Assembly (NCBI GenBank): GCA_031262625.1
Contig: JAISHJ010000007.1
Coordinates: 1 to 64,000 of the forward strand
Reading direction: 5' to 3'
DNA from: Ruminococcus sp.
GTDB taxonomy: Bacteria > Bacillota > Clostridia > Oscillospirales > Ruminococcaceae
DNA length: 64,000 nt
Shown here piece by piece: positions 7,674 through 15,871 of the stretch (its first letter is position 1; every line of letters starts with the position of its first letter). The notes below the pieces were generated by a model. It was given only the letters and a program-made list of their open reading frames with translations, had not been told where the DNA came from and searched no databases. The position numbers were made by a program, and so were the translations under genes.

Positions 7674-8054
7674 CGAGTAAGCCTGTAAGCCGGGTTTTGT
7701 CGTGCGCGAACATCTATCTTGTTTACGCGTCGCCGCGCAAATCGAGCCGTTCTGATGTATTCATACCGTCGGGCAGACGAGTTTATGCAAAACATAAACT
7801 GTATGAAAGAACACCGGGAGCAAAAGCCCCTGACGTTGCACCGGATAGGGTTTACAGCACCGCTCTCTCTCGGAGCGGCGGGTGAGCTCTTACCTCGCCT
7901 TTCCATCCTTACCGAAGCTTACGCTCCGGCGGTATATCTCTGTTGCACTTGCCCTGAGGTCGCCCTCGGCTGCCGTTAGCAGCTATCCATGCCCTTTGGT
8001 GCCCGGACTTTCCTAAGAAAGAATAAACTTTCCTCGTCCGCACAGCTTACTCGC
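7674..8054 (-). ncRNA. rnpB: RNase P RNA
   Basis: Minus strand, about 380 nt. Conserved RNase P elements are visible: the 5' stem GCGAGTAAGCTGTGCGGACGAGG, the GGAAAGTCCGGGC core, GGTAAGGATGGAAAGGCGAGG, the CTGTAAACCCTATCCGG region and the 3' ACAAAACCCGGCTTAC followed by AGGCTTACTCG. The 5' and 3' ends pair (GAGTAAGC/GCTTACTC). It is the catalytic RNA that matures tRNA 5' ends. Confidence 0.95.
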
Positions 8055-8061
8055 AAACTTA

Positions 8062-8090
8062 ATTATACATAAAAAATAATAAATTGTCAA
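8062..8090 (-). promoter_or_regulatory. promoter of rnpB
   Basis: TTGACA (8085-8090), 17-bp spacer, TATAAT (8062-8067) on the minus strand; the -10 ends 7 bp before the RNA 5' end. Confidence 0.9.
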
Positions 8091-8158
8091 CCCCAACATT
8101 ACATAACGGTTAAATTTAATTACATTTTTCAAATTCTATAGAAAAAATTCCTGTGTTG

Positions 8159-8167
8159 TGTTACAAT
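8159..8167 (+). promoter_or_regulatory. extended -10 promoter of the hybrid transporter operon
   Basis: TGTTACAAT (TGn plus TACAAT) lies 45 bp before the first gene of the 8212-15737 operon. No clear -35 is present, which fits an extended -10 promoter. Confidence 0.5.
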
Positions 8168-8211
8168 GATAGTATTCATAAATATGACAAGCAGAAAGTC
8201 GGTGAAAGAGA

Positions 8212-9174
8212 TTGCCTAAAAAAGACCCCGGTAGTTTTAAGGAAAATTTAAAGATTAAGCGTAAAAAGATAGTTTCGGATATAAAGGTAAAGTCGAGAAC
8301 TGTCGGAAAAAGGCTTTCTACCGATAACATTTTTCCTCTCGTCTGCCTTGCGCCAAGCCTTTTGGGCGTGCTTATATTCTTCCTTGTGCCTTTTATTGTA
8401 ATTATCTTCTATTCTGTGGTAGATAACCCCATAAATAAAGAATTCGTGTTCCTCGATAATTACATATCAATCGTAAAAAATTCAGCATTCATACGTGCAT
8501 CGGGCAACACAATGCTTTTTTCTCTGACTGCCGTACCTCTTGCGGTAGTCCTGTCGCTATTCCTTGCGATGCTCCTTGACTATAAACTGCCGCTTGTTTC
8601 AACCTTCCGGACATTTTTCTTAAGCCCTCTGATGGTCCCGATTGCTTCGGTAGTATTAATCTGGCAGGTTGTGTTTCACCTCAACGGAACTCTCAATCAA
8701 ATTATCGAGCATTTCGGCGGTTCTGCCGTTGACTGGCTTAAGTCGGATTACGGGCTTTATGTGGTTGCGATACTGTTTTTGTGGAAGAACTTAGGTTATA
8801 ACATGGTGCTTTTCTTAGCAGCAATCCAGAGTATACCTAAAGACCTCTTGGAAGTTGCTACCCTCGAAGGCGCAGGAGCATTTTACAAATTCTTCTTCAT
8901 TAAGCTTCGTTATCTCTCACCGTCAATTCTATTCGTAGGAATAATGTCGCTCATAAGTTCGTTTAAGGTTTTCCGTGAAACATATCTTCTTACAGGGGAC
9001 TACCCCTACAGCAGACTGTATCTTCTCCAGCACTTTATGAACAATACCTTCCGTTCGCTTGACTACCAAAAGCTTTCCTCCGCCGCAATCCTTATGGGAA
9101 TTGTAATGGTTATCATAATCGGAGTACTGTTTTTTATCGAAAACCGTTTCGGCGGAGAACTTGAGGACGAATAA
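8212..9174 (+). CDS. sugar-type ABC transporter permease (MalF/UgpA family)
   Basis: 320 residues from a TTG start at 8212 with GTGAAAGAG upstream. Six hydrophobic segments begin near residue 45. The EAA loop that docks the ATPase is visible (LLEVATLEGAGAFYKFFFIKL, about 215-235). Such permeases form the channel of carbohydrate importers with a MalG-type partner, here the next gene. No ATPase is encoded in the operon, as often in Firmicutes that share one MsmX-type ATPase. The operon continues with an HlyD-like adaptor, which is atypical for an importer, so the real substrate and direction are open. Confidence 0.88.
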   Translation: MPKKDPGSFKENLKIKRKKIVSDIKVKSRTVGKRLSTDNIFPLVCLAPSLLGVLIFFLVPFIVIIFYSVVDNPINKEFVFLDNYISIVKNSAFIRASGNTMLFSLTAVPLAVVLSLFLAMLLDYKLPLVSTFRTFFLSPLMVPIASVVLIWQVVFHLNGTLNQIIEHFGGSAVDWLKSDYGLYVVAILFLWKNLGYNMVLFLAAIQSIPKDLLEVATLEGAGAFYKFFFIKLRYLSPSILFVGIMSLISSFKVFRETYLLTGDYPYSRLYLLQHFMNNTFRSLDYQKLSSAAILMGIVMVIIIGVLFFIENRFGGELEDE

Positions 9175-9258
9175 GAAGGGGGGCAGCAGAAAATCAAACC
9201 GCTGACATCTAAACAAATTAAAAAAATATCCAAATTAAAAAAGTACACAATTACCGCC

Positions 9259-10113
9259 TTGCTGACTCTCTTTGCGGGACTTTCCGCGCTTATATTTTTA
9301 CTCCCGACAGTCTTAACGGTAACGAACTCATTCATGGCGGAGTCTGAAATTAACGCTAACTACGGTACTGTATTCGGTACTGCGGAATCCGGCTCAAAAA
9401 TTTTCATGTCCGATAAACTGAATTTGAAACTAATTCCGGATATGGTTACATTCTCGCAGTATATAACTGTACTTTTCAAAAGCCCGGATTACCTTTTCAA
9501 ATTCTGGAACAGTGTTATCTTAACCGCGCCGATAGTAATTTTTCAGCTTGTGACGGCGGCGGGCGCGGCTTACGCATTTGCAAAGCTTCGAGGTAAACTC
9601 TGGAATGTACTGTTTTTCATCTACCTGATAATAATGCTGATGCCGTATCAAGTTACGCTTGTGCCGAACTATCTTGTTGCCGATACCTTCGGTCTCCTTG
9701 ATACAAGATGGTCGATAATCCTCCCGGGGATATTTACGCCATTTGCGGTGTATATAATCTCGAAAATTATGCGGCGCATACCGAAGAGTTTGAATGAAGC
9801 CGCTAAGCTTGACGGAGCCTCCGAACCGCAGATATTTTTACATATCTACCTGCCGCTCTGTAAAAGTGCCTTCGCATCGGTAGCGATACTTGTTTTTATC
9901 GATAACTGGAACATGGTAGAACAACCGCTTATTATGTTTTCTGACAGTTCGCGATACCCGCTCTCGGTATTTTTATCGCAGATTAATTCCGGCGAAATCG
10001 GACTTGCATTCGCAGTCGCCGTCATATATATGCTTCCGGCAATCTTCATCTTCCTCTACGGCGAAGAATATTTGGTCGAAGGTATAGCTTATCAAAGCGG
10101 AGTAAAGGGATAA
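9259..10113 (+). CDS. sugar-type ABC transporter permease (MalG/UgpE family), start uncertain
   Basis: 284 residues if the TTG at 9259 is used. The protein has about six membrane segments and an EAA loop (LNEAAKLDGASEPQIFLHIYLPL, about 175-197) and ends ...YQSGVKG, a common C terminus of this family. The TTG has no ribosome-binding site, and translation there would begin inside the first membrane segment. The frame stays open back to 9175, with GAAGGGGGG at 9175-9183 and no ATG, GTG or TTG behind it; codons ATC (9193) or CTG (9202) would give the short basic N terminus normal for this family. It pairs with the upstream permease. Confidence 0.85.
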   Translation: MLTLFAGLSALIFLLPTVLTVTNSFMAESEINANYGTVFGTAESGSKIFMSDKLNLKLIPDMVTFSQYITVLFKSPDYLFKFWNSVILTAPIVIFQLVTAAGAAYAFAKLRGKLWNVLFFIYLIIMLMPYQVTLVPNYLVADTFGLLDTRWSIILPGIFTPFAVYIISKIMRRIPKSLNEAAKLDGASEPQIFLHIYLPLCKSAFASVAILVFIDNWNMVEQPLIMFSDSSRYPLSVFLSQINSGEIGLAFAVAVIYMLPAIFIFLYGEEYLVEGIAYQSGVKG

Positions 10114-10117
10114 TTTT

Positions 10118-12067
10118 ATGGAACAAGAACGTAAGAACAAACGCAAAGACAGGATTAAAAATGCGGCTATCATTTTTTTGATAGTTATGCTCGTGCTGAC
10201 ACTTTTTTCAAACACAATATTAAACTTCTCGCTTCCGCAGGTTGCAGTGGTTATGCCGGGCTATGCTTCGATTTCGGAGCAGATTCGCGGCTCGGGAACT
10301 ATAGAAGCGGCGGCAACTACCGACGTAAAGATTAACGAAGCGCGTACTATCGGTGCGATTATGGTAAGTGTCGGCGATACCGTTACCGAAGGTCAAACCC
10401 TCTTTACCTTTTCGGACGACAATGAAAGCCGTCTGGAAGAATTGCAAGTTGCCTACGATAAGGTAAAGAATGAATATGATAAAATGCTTTTGGGAACAGG
10501 GAAGGATTATTCCCTTGACGAACTTGAGATAAAGAAGCTTGAAGACCAGCTTGCAGAACAAAAGGAAGCACTTTCAGATCTTCCGCGATTTGGAGCGGCA
10601 TATGAAGCGGCTAAGGAAGCAAGAGAGACGGCTGAGGAGACTCAGGCGAAGCTTGAGCGCGACAAAACCGATATAGACGGAATTATAACCGACCTTGCGG
10701 GCGGAAATTATGACTTTTTAGATGAAAACTACTCAAAACAGATTGAGGAAATTCAAAATAAAATTGATACATTAACCCAAAGCAAAGCGGATTCCGATGA
10801 GCGTGTAGCTGACCTTGAGAGTAAGATTGCCGAAACCGGAGACGTTGATCTTTCGTCATACCGTCAGGCACTTGACGCCGCTATTCAGGCAGTTTATGAT
10901 AAACAGGATGAGATAACCCAAGCACTGCTTGAGTCGGAAAATGCAGACGGTACGGCGGCAATAACTGCCGGTGACAGACTTATTCAGCTTTACGCGGAAC
11001 TTGCCGACCTTCAGGCAAAGCAAACTATTGCAGAGGGTGCTTATAACGCAGCATCTTCAAAAATTTCTACAGCAACCGGCTATAAAAACAGACTTACTTC
11101 CGAAAACGGATACCGTAAAAATCTCGCCCGTCAGATTGAGAGTGAGAATAAAAAACTTTCCGATCTGAGGATAAAGATTAATCGTGAGTATCGTGCAAAG
11201 TCAAAAGATCTTGCCGATAAAATCGCCGAATTGAAAAAAAGCGTAACCGACCTTACCTCAGCAGAAACGGAAGCGAAAGAAGATATTCCGGGTACGGAAA
11301 GCGAAATGTCTGTTAAGGTAAGAGATCTTGAGTATCAAGTTGAAACCGCAAAACTTACCCTCGCGGCAAAGCAGGAAACCGATGCGGCGGCGGCAGGACA
11401 GTCTGCGGTTGACTTAAAGGCTAAAAAGGATGAAGTTGACAGAGCGAAAGCTAAGCTTGACGAAGCGACAGAGTCTAAAACAGGCGGAGAAATAAAGGCA
11501 ACGACAGCAGGAGTAATAACAACAATTTCCGCTGTTTCGGGGCAGACAACCTCGGCAGGAGATACCCTTTGCAGTATCGCCTTAGTTGACAACGGCTACC
11601 AGCTTAAATTCTCCGTTTCAAACGACCAAGCACGGAGGGTAGCTATCGGCGTATCGGCAGAGGTAATGTACTATTGGTACGGCGATGCTTCCGCTAAACT
11701 TGCGAAGATAACAAACGACCCTTCCGACCCGAGCAATAAAAAACTTCTTACTTTCACAATTACAGGCGACGTAAGCTTAGGAAACAGCTTACAGCTATCG
11801 GTAGGGGAGCGTTCAGCAGATTACAGTTCTGTTATACCTTCCTCCGCAATCCGCGAGGATAATAACGGTAAATTCGTCCTTGCCTGCGTTTCAAAGAACA
11901 CGCCTTTCGGAAGCCGCTATACGGCGGAGCGTATTCCCGTAAATGTTGTTGCTACAAACGGACAGTCTTCTGCAATTGACGGCTCAATTGAAAACGGAGT
12001 ATGGGTAATTACTACTTCAACAAAGCCCATAGCTGCCGGTACACAGGTTAGGTTACAAAATAGCTAA
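10118..12067 (+). CDS. HlyD/MacA-like membrane-fusion (adaptor) protein with long coiled coil
   Basis: 649 residues, with one N-terminal membrane anchor (about 17-35). A biotinyl-lipoyl-like half follows (RGSGTIEAAATTDVKINEARTIGAIMVSVGDTVTEGQTLF, about 60-100), then a very long Glu/Lys/Asp-rich coiled coil (about 105-430), the second lipoyl half (GEIKATTAGVITTISAVSGQTTSAGDTLC, about 455-485) and a beta-barrel/membrane-proximal domain. This is the domain order of periplasmic adaptors such as MacA and HlyD, and the coiled coil is unusually long. ATG at 10118 follows AAGGGATAA, 4 bp after the permease stop. In MacAB-type pumps the adaptor works with an FtsX/MacB permease; here the next gene has only a MacB-core-like domain. 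Confidence 0.85.
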   Translation: MEQERKNKRKDRIKNAAIIFLIVMLVLTLFSNTILNFSLPQVAVVMPGYASISEQIRGSGTIEAAATTDVKINEARTIGAIMVSVGDTVTEGQTLFTFSDDNESRLEELQVAYDKVKNEYDKMLLGTGKDYSLDELEIKKLEDQLAEQKEALSDLPRFGAAYEAAKEARETAEETQAKLERDKTDIDGIITDLAGGNYDFLDENYSKQIEEIQNKIDTLTQSKADSDERVADLESKIAETGDVDLSSYRQALDAAIQAVYDKQDEITQALLESENADGTAAITAGDRLIQLYAELADLQAKQTIAEGAYNAASSKISTATGYKNRLTSENGYRKNLARQIESENKKLSDLRIKINREYRAKSKDLADKIAELKKSVTDLTSAETEAKEDIPGTESEMSVKVRDLEYQVETAKLTLAAKQETDAAAAGQSAVDLKAKKDEVDRAKAKLDEATESKTGGEIKATTAGVITTISAVSGQTTSAGDTLCSIALVDNGYQLKFSVSNDQARRVAIGVSAEVMYYWYGDASAKLAKITNDPSDPSNKKLLTFTITGDVSLGNSLQLSVGERSADYSSVIPSSAIREDNNGKFVLACVSKNTPFGSRYTAERIPVNVVATNGQSSAIDGSIENGVWVITTSTKPIAAGTQVRLQNS

Positions 12068-12105
12068 AATATCATAATTAAAATCGCAAAAACATTTGGT
12101 AATAT

Positions 12106-13185
12106 ATGAAAAAAGCAGTCCTGATTATTAACATAGCGGCGTTTGCGGTGATAATCGCTTTGACGATAACTCTGCTCGTCCGAAGCAGTATGCTTCCGGA
12201 GCAGGAGGCGTACAAACGCTGGTCTGAAAACAACAGCAAGCCCTTTTCGCTTTCCGATATATTTAGTAAGGCCAAGGGAATAGCCGCCGTACCTTCCGCG
12301 CAGATTTCGGTGTTTTATAAGAGCGGAATTTCCCTTGATAATTGTTATCAGATGACCTTCGACCTTGGAGAAAAGACGGAAACTTACGCGAAAAATATCG
12401 GCGGAGATGCAGTCGCAAGCGCTTTTTGCACCGCTCCCGCCAAACTCCCATTTACCGCAAAATCGGATATAGGCGAAAAATCCGCGAATCTTGAAAGCTA
12501 TTTTGTCGGCGGAGATTTTCTCCTTTTCCACCCTTACGAAATTTTAAGCGGTACATTTTTAAGTGATGATACAATCATGCACGACAACGCCGTTATAGAC
12601 GAAAACGCCGCTTGGCAGCTTTTCGGCAGTAATGATGTTGTGGGAGAATACATATTCTCAAACACAACCGCTATACATATAAGCGGAGTCGTTAAGATAC
12701 CGAACGCAGAAACGGGATATATATTCCTTGATAAAGAACTTTGCGCGACTATAACAGGGATACCGGCGCAGTTTAACTGCTTTGAAACGATAATGCCGAA
12801 CCCCGTTACCGGCTCGGGGCTTACTGTAATTAAGGAAATGCTCGGAATAACGGACGGGAATACCTCCCCCGATAAATCTTCAAAGGTTGTCGAAAACAGT
12901 TCCCGCACGACTCTGCCCGCACTCTTTGATATTTTGGAAAACATTCCTGAAATTTCGGTGCGGGATGATGCGATAATCCTGCCTGCTTGGGAAAACAGAG
13001 CGCGTGAGCGTGATACAGGCTCTGCACTGATACTCTTTTTCCTCTGTGTTGTGGTAGGAATAGTCCTGATAACAGATATACTCCCCTTAATTTGGTTAAT
13101 ACGTTTAATTAAGAAATCAATTAAGCGTATCTATGAAAAGATAGTAACTCCCTCCGGGAGAAAGATAAAAGGAGAAAATGAATGA
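12106..13185 (+). CDS. membrane protein with MacB-core-like extracytoplasmic domain
   Basis: 359 residues: N-terminal membrane helix (about 5-27), a roughly 270-residue outside domain, and a second helix (about 305-330) followed by a basic tail. Elements such as NAVIDENAAWQLFGSNDVVGEY and IHISGVVKIPN resemble the MacB/FtsX periplasmic core (fold-back and 'VVGV.' strands). The three remaining transmembrane helices and the FtsX domain of true MacB permeases are missing, so this is a two-pass relative rather than a full permease. The start has a weak ribosome-binding site. Its stop overlaps the next start (ATGA). Its role is unknown; it may help assemble or gate a complex with the adaptor and permeases. 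Confidence 0.65.
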   Translation: MKKAVLIINIAAFAVIIALTITLLVRSSMLPEQEAYKRWSENNSKPFSLSDIFSKAKGIAAVPSAQISVFYKSGISLDNCYQMTFDLGEKTETYAKNIGGDAVASAFCTAPAKLPFTAKSDIGEKSANLESYFVGGDFLLFHPYEILSGTFLSDDTIMHDNAVIDENAAWQLFGSNDVVGEYIFSNTTAIHISGVVKIPNAETGYIFLDKELCATITGIPAQFNCFETIMPNPVTGSGLTVIKEMLGITDGNTSPDKSSKVVENSSRTTLPALFDILENIPEISVRDDAIILPAWENRARERDTGSALILFFLCVVVGIVLITDILPLIWLIRLIKKSIKRIYEKIVTPSGRKIKGENE

Positions 13186-15737
13186 ACCCCAAAAAGATAA
13201 TTGCAGTTTTAAGCGCAGCTTTATTGTCATGCGGAATTCTTTCCGGCTGTAAGAAAGAAGCGCCCGAAGCACCTAAAGAACATATCTTTGAATCAAAAGT
13301 AATACTCCAGAGCAACGAAGATTTTGAAAATATCGCAAACGTTGTGTGGGACGGCACAAATATCTATTTTTACGCTTCAAAATGGGAGTCGGTCGAAGTA
13401 CCCGCCGGGGAGACAGATCCCATGCCGATTGCACCGCTCGCCGTCGAAACGGCTGTTTCGACAGCGGAAGAAGAACCGGCAGATGATTCATTGGAATCTG
13501 AAGAAACTGCCGAAACAGAAGAAGCTGCCGACGACGTTGTTTTAGAAGAAGAGCCGGAAGCAGAAATAGCGGTCACTGCCGATAACGGTGATGGTTATGT
13601 AATTTACAACGACGAAGCCGCCGCGGTGCAGTATGTAAGCACTTCCTACAGCTATATCGTAAAAGCCGATATGGACGGTAATATCTTGAATAAAAAGCTT
13701 CTTTTCACAAGCAATGACTCAGAATCTTACGTAAGCTATAATATTCTCTCCTTATCGCCGGACGGAAAGCTTTACGGTTCAAAACAGTCGAGCAAATACG
13801 GTACAGATGCAGACGGTAACTTTTTCAGCGAAGATAAAAGCGAAATAGTAAGCTACGACAGCGAACTTAACGAAACGGTTATTTTTAACGTAAGTGATGC
13901 CCTTAAAAAGGTTATACCGGACGAAAATTATTATTTTTACATGAATAATTATCTTATCGGTAATGACTCGAATTTCTATATTAATACAGGCGATGGGGTT
14001 TACGTAATTGACCCTGTTACACTTGACATTAAATTTAACTACACGATTGACCAGAGTAATAATCAAGGTTCGGAAAGTTCCTATATCCGCGATATATGTA
14101 AAATGCCGGACGGTACAATCGGCGTAATCTTAACCACATCTAAAATTGTTGATAATGAGTATACAAACTCCGTTACCGTATCGAAGGTTAACCTTGCTAC
14201 AGGGAAACTTGATGCGGCACAGAATTTCCCTATAGCTTATAACGCAGTTCCCGGTGTGGGGGATTATTCCTTCTTTACCGCAGACCAAGTAGCTGTCTAC
14301 GGTTATGATAAGGAACTTTCCGGCAGAACGCTCATAATTGACCTCCTCGCATCACCTATCGGAGATATTTCAATAAATACCGTTCTTCCCGTAACGGCGG
14401 AGGAATTCATAGTCACAGCCTACAGCAATTCAGACGGTACAAGCGGAGTTTACCTCTTTAGCAAAGTAGACCCGGCAACTATCGTCGAAAAGAAACTTAT
14501 TAAAGTCGCGGCTCTTTATGAAGATTACCGTCTGGTTCAGTATATCCGCAGTTTTAACAAGACAAGCGCGGAATACCAGGTGCAGTTTGTGGACTATTCC
14601 ACCGACCCTAACTCCAACAATGACCAAAACCTCACCATATTTAATAACGACATTATAAGCGGAAATATCCCCGACATAATACTTATGGACAGCGCAATGC
14701 CTTACGACAGCTACGCCGCAAAAGGCTTGCTTATGGACATCATGCCGCGGCTTAAGGAAGATACGGAACTTACCCTTGATATGCTTGTTCCGTCGATTAT
14801 AGATGCAATTGCTATAGACGGCAAGCTATACAGTATCTCACCCACATTCAACGTAATGACACTTGTGGGTAAAACTTCAATCTTCGGCGACAAGCCCGGG
14901 CAATCTATTGCAGAACTTCAAAGCAAAGCCGATAGTATCCCCGGTGCACAGCTTTTTGACCCCACTACCGTACGCAGTGACTTTATGCAGAATTTTGTTT
15001 ATAATATAGCCGGAAACTATATCGACAAAGCAACCGGCGAGTGCTACTTTAACACACCCGAGTTTATTTCTCTCCTTAACCTTGCAAAGAGTTTCCCCGA
15101 AGAATTCAACTACGACGATTACGACTGGATGGCGGCACAGGATTCATTTAAGAATGACAAAACGCTCTTAAACTTCATGTATATGTATAATTTCAGAAGT
15201 ATCGTTGAAAGCGAACTCGTAACCTTCGGTGAACCTGTTACTTTCCTCGGCTATCCCGGAAATAACGGCAGTACCGGCTTAACCGCAACGCTTTCGGAAG
15301 AGCTTGCGATTATGGCGAAGGCGAAAAATCCCGACGGCGCTTGGGAATTCGTGAAAGGTTACGTAACCTATAAAGACCCGAACGAACAAGGCGAAGGGAA
15401 CACATACTCGATTTTACAGTCAAAGCTTGACGCTATGGCGGCGGAAGCCTTAGAACGCCCCTTCTATATTGACTACGAAACAAAGGAAAAAATATACTAT
15501 GACAACACGTACTATATTAACAATCAAGAAGTAAAGATGCCGAATAATACCCCCGAAGACAACGCGAAAATAATGGCGATGATTAACAATATATCATCTA
15601 TTCAGCGTTCCGAAAACGAGCTTAAAGCGATTATAGAAGATGACGTAACTTCATTCTTCTCCGGGCAAAAATCAGCAGAAGAAACTGCCGAAATTATCCA
15701 AAACCGCGCATCAACTTATGTAGCGGAATCCAGATAA
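13182..15737 (+). CDS. large lipoprotein: propeller-like region fused to extracellular solute-binding domain
   Basis: 851 residues. A lipoprotein signal ends at LSGC-K (Cys about 23). A very acidic Glu/Ala linker lies at about 85-130. Residues about 150-430 contain repeated beta-rich units (IVKADMDGNIL, SPDGKLYG, YDSELNE, VIDPVTLDIKF, MPDGTIGVI) like a beta-propeller. Residues about 445-850 form a family-1 type extracellular solute-binding domain (IPDIILMDSAMPYDSYAAKGLLMDIM, AIDGKLYSISPTFNV, AIMAKAKNPDGAWEFVKGY). Typical sugar-binding lipoproteins have about 430 residues, so this is a double-size fusion. A strong AAAGGAG precedes the ATG, which overlaps the upstream stop by 4 bp. It is probably the substrate sensor or receptor of the hybrid transporter. 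Confidence 0.85.
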   Translation: MNPKKIIAVLSAALLSCGILSGCKKEAPEAPKEHIFESKVILQSNEDFENIANVVWDGTNIYFYASKWESVEVPAGETDPMPIAPLAVETAVSTAEEEPADDSLESEETAETEEAADDVVLEEEPEAEIAVTADNGDGYVIYNDEAAAVQYVSTSYSYIVKADMDGNILNKKLLFTSNDSESYVSYNILSLSPDGKLYGSKQSSKYGTDADGNFFSEDKSEIVSYDSELNETVIFNVSDALKKVIPDENYYFYMNNYLIGNDSNFYINTGDGVYVIDPVTLDIKFNYTIDQSNNQGSESSYIRDICKMPDGTIGVILTTSKIVDNEYTNSVTVSKVNLATGKLDAAQNFPIAYNAVPGVGDYSFFTADQVAVYGYDKELSGRTLIIDLLASPIGDISINTVLPVTAEEFIVTAYSNSDGTSGVYLFSKVDPATIVEKKLIKVAALYEDYRLVQYIRSFNKTSAEYQVQFVDYSTDPNSNNDQNLTIFNNDIISGNIPDIILMDSAMPYDSYAAKGLLMDIMPRLKEDTELTLDMLVPSIIDAIAIDGKLYSISPTFNVMTLVGKTSIFGDKPGQSIAELQSKADSIPGAQLFDPTTVRSDFMQNFVYNIAGNYIDKATGECYFNTPEFISLLNLAKSFPEEFNYDDYDWMAAQDSFKNDKTLLNFMYMYNFRSIVESELVTFGEPVTFLGYPGNNGSTGLTATLSEELAIMAKAKNPDGAWEFVKGYVTYKDPNEQGEGNTYSILQSKLDAMAAEALERPFYIDYETKEKIYYDNTYYINNQEVKMPNNTPEDNAKIMAMINNISSIQRSENELKAIIEDDVTSFFSGQKSAEETAEIIQNRASTYVAESR

Positions 15738-15743
15738 TATTCA

Positions 15744-15775
15744 AACTGCATCCGAAATTCGGGTGCAGTTTTTTT
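15744..15775 (+). terminator. rho-independent terminator of the hybrid transporter operon
   Basis: AACTGCA (15744-15750) pairs with TGCAGTT (15764-15770) around CCG/CGG, followed by a T-run to 15775. Confidence 0.85.
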
Positions 15776-15789
15776 GAGTTAAATTTAAC

Positions 15790-15818
15790 TTGACAATCGA
15801 CTGAAAATGACTTATAAT
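15790..15818 (+). promoter_or_regulatory. promoter of the 5'-nucleotidase gene
   Basis: TTGACA (15790-15795), 17-bp spacer, TATAAT (15813-15818), 54 bp before the ATG. Confidence 0.85.
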
Positions 15819-15871
15819 ATTATTATCGGCTTTAATGAACATAATAATCTTAAAATTTTCGGAGGAAAATA

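Noticed and set aside
7589..7979. Several ORFs of 60-105 codons around 7.6-8.0 kb
   Set aside because: They lie inside the RNase P RNA gene and are chance frames.
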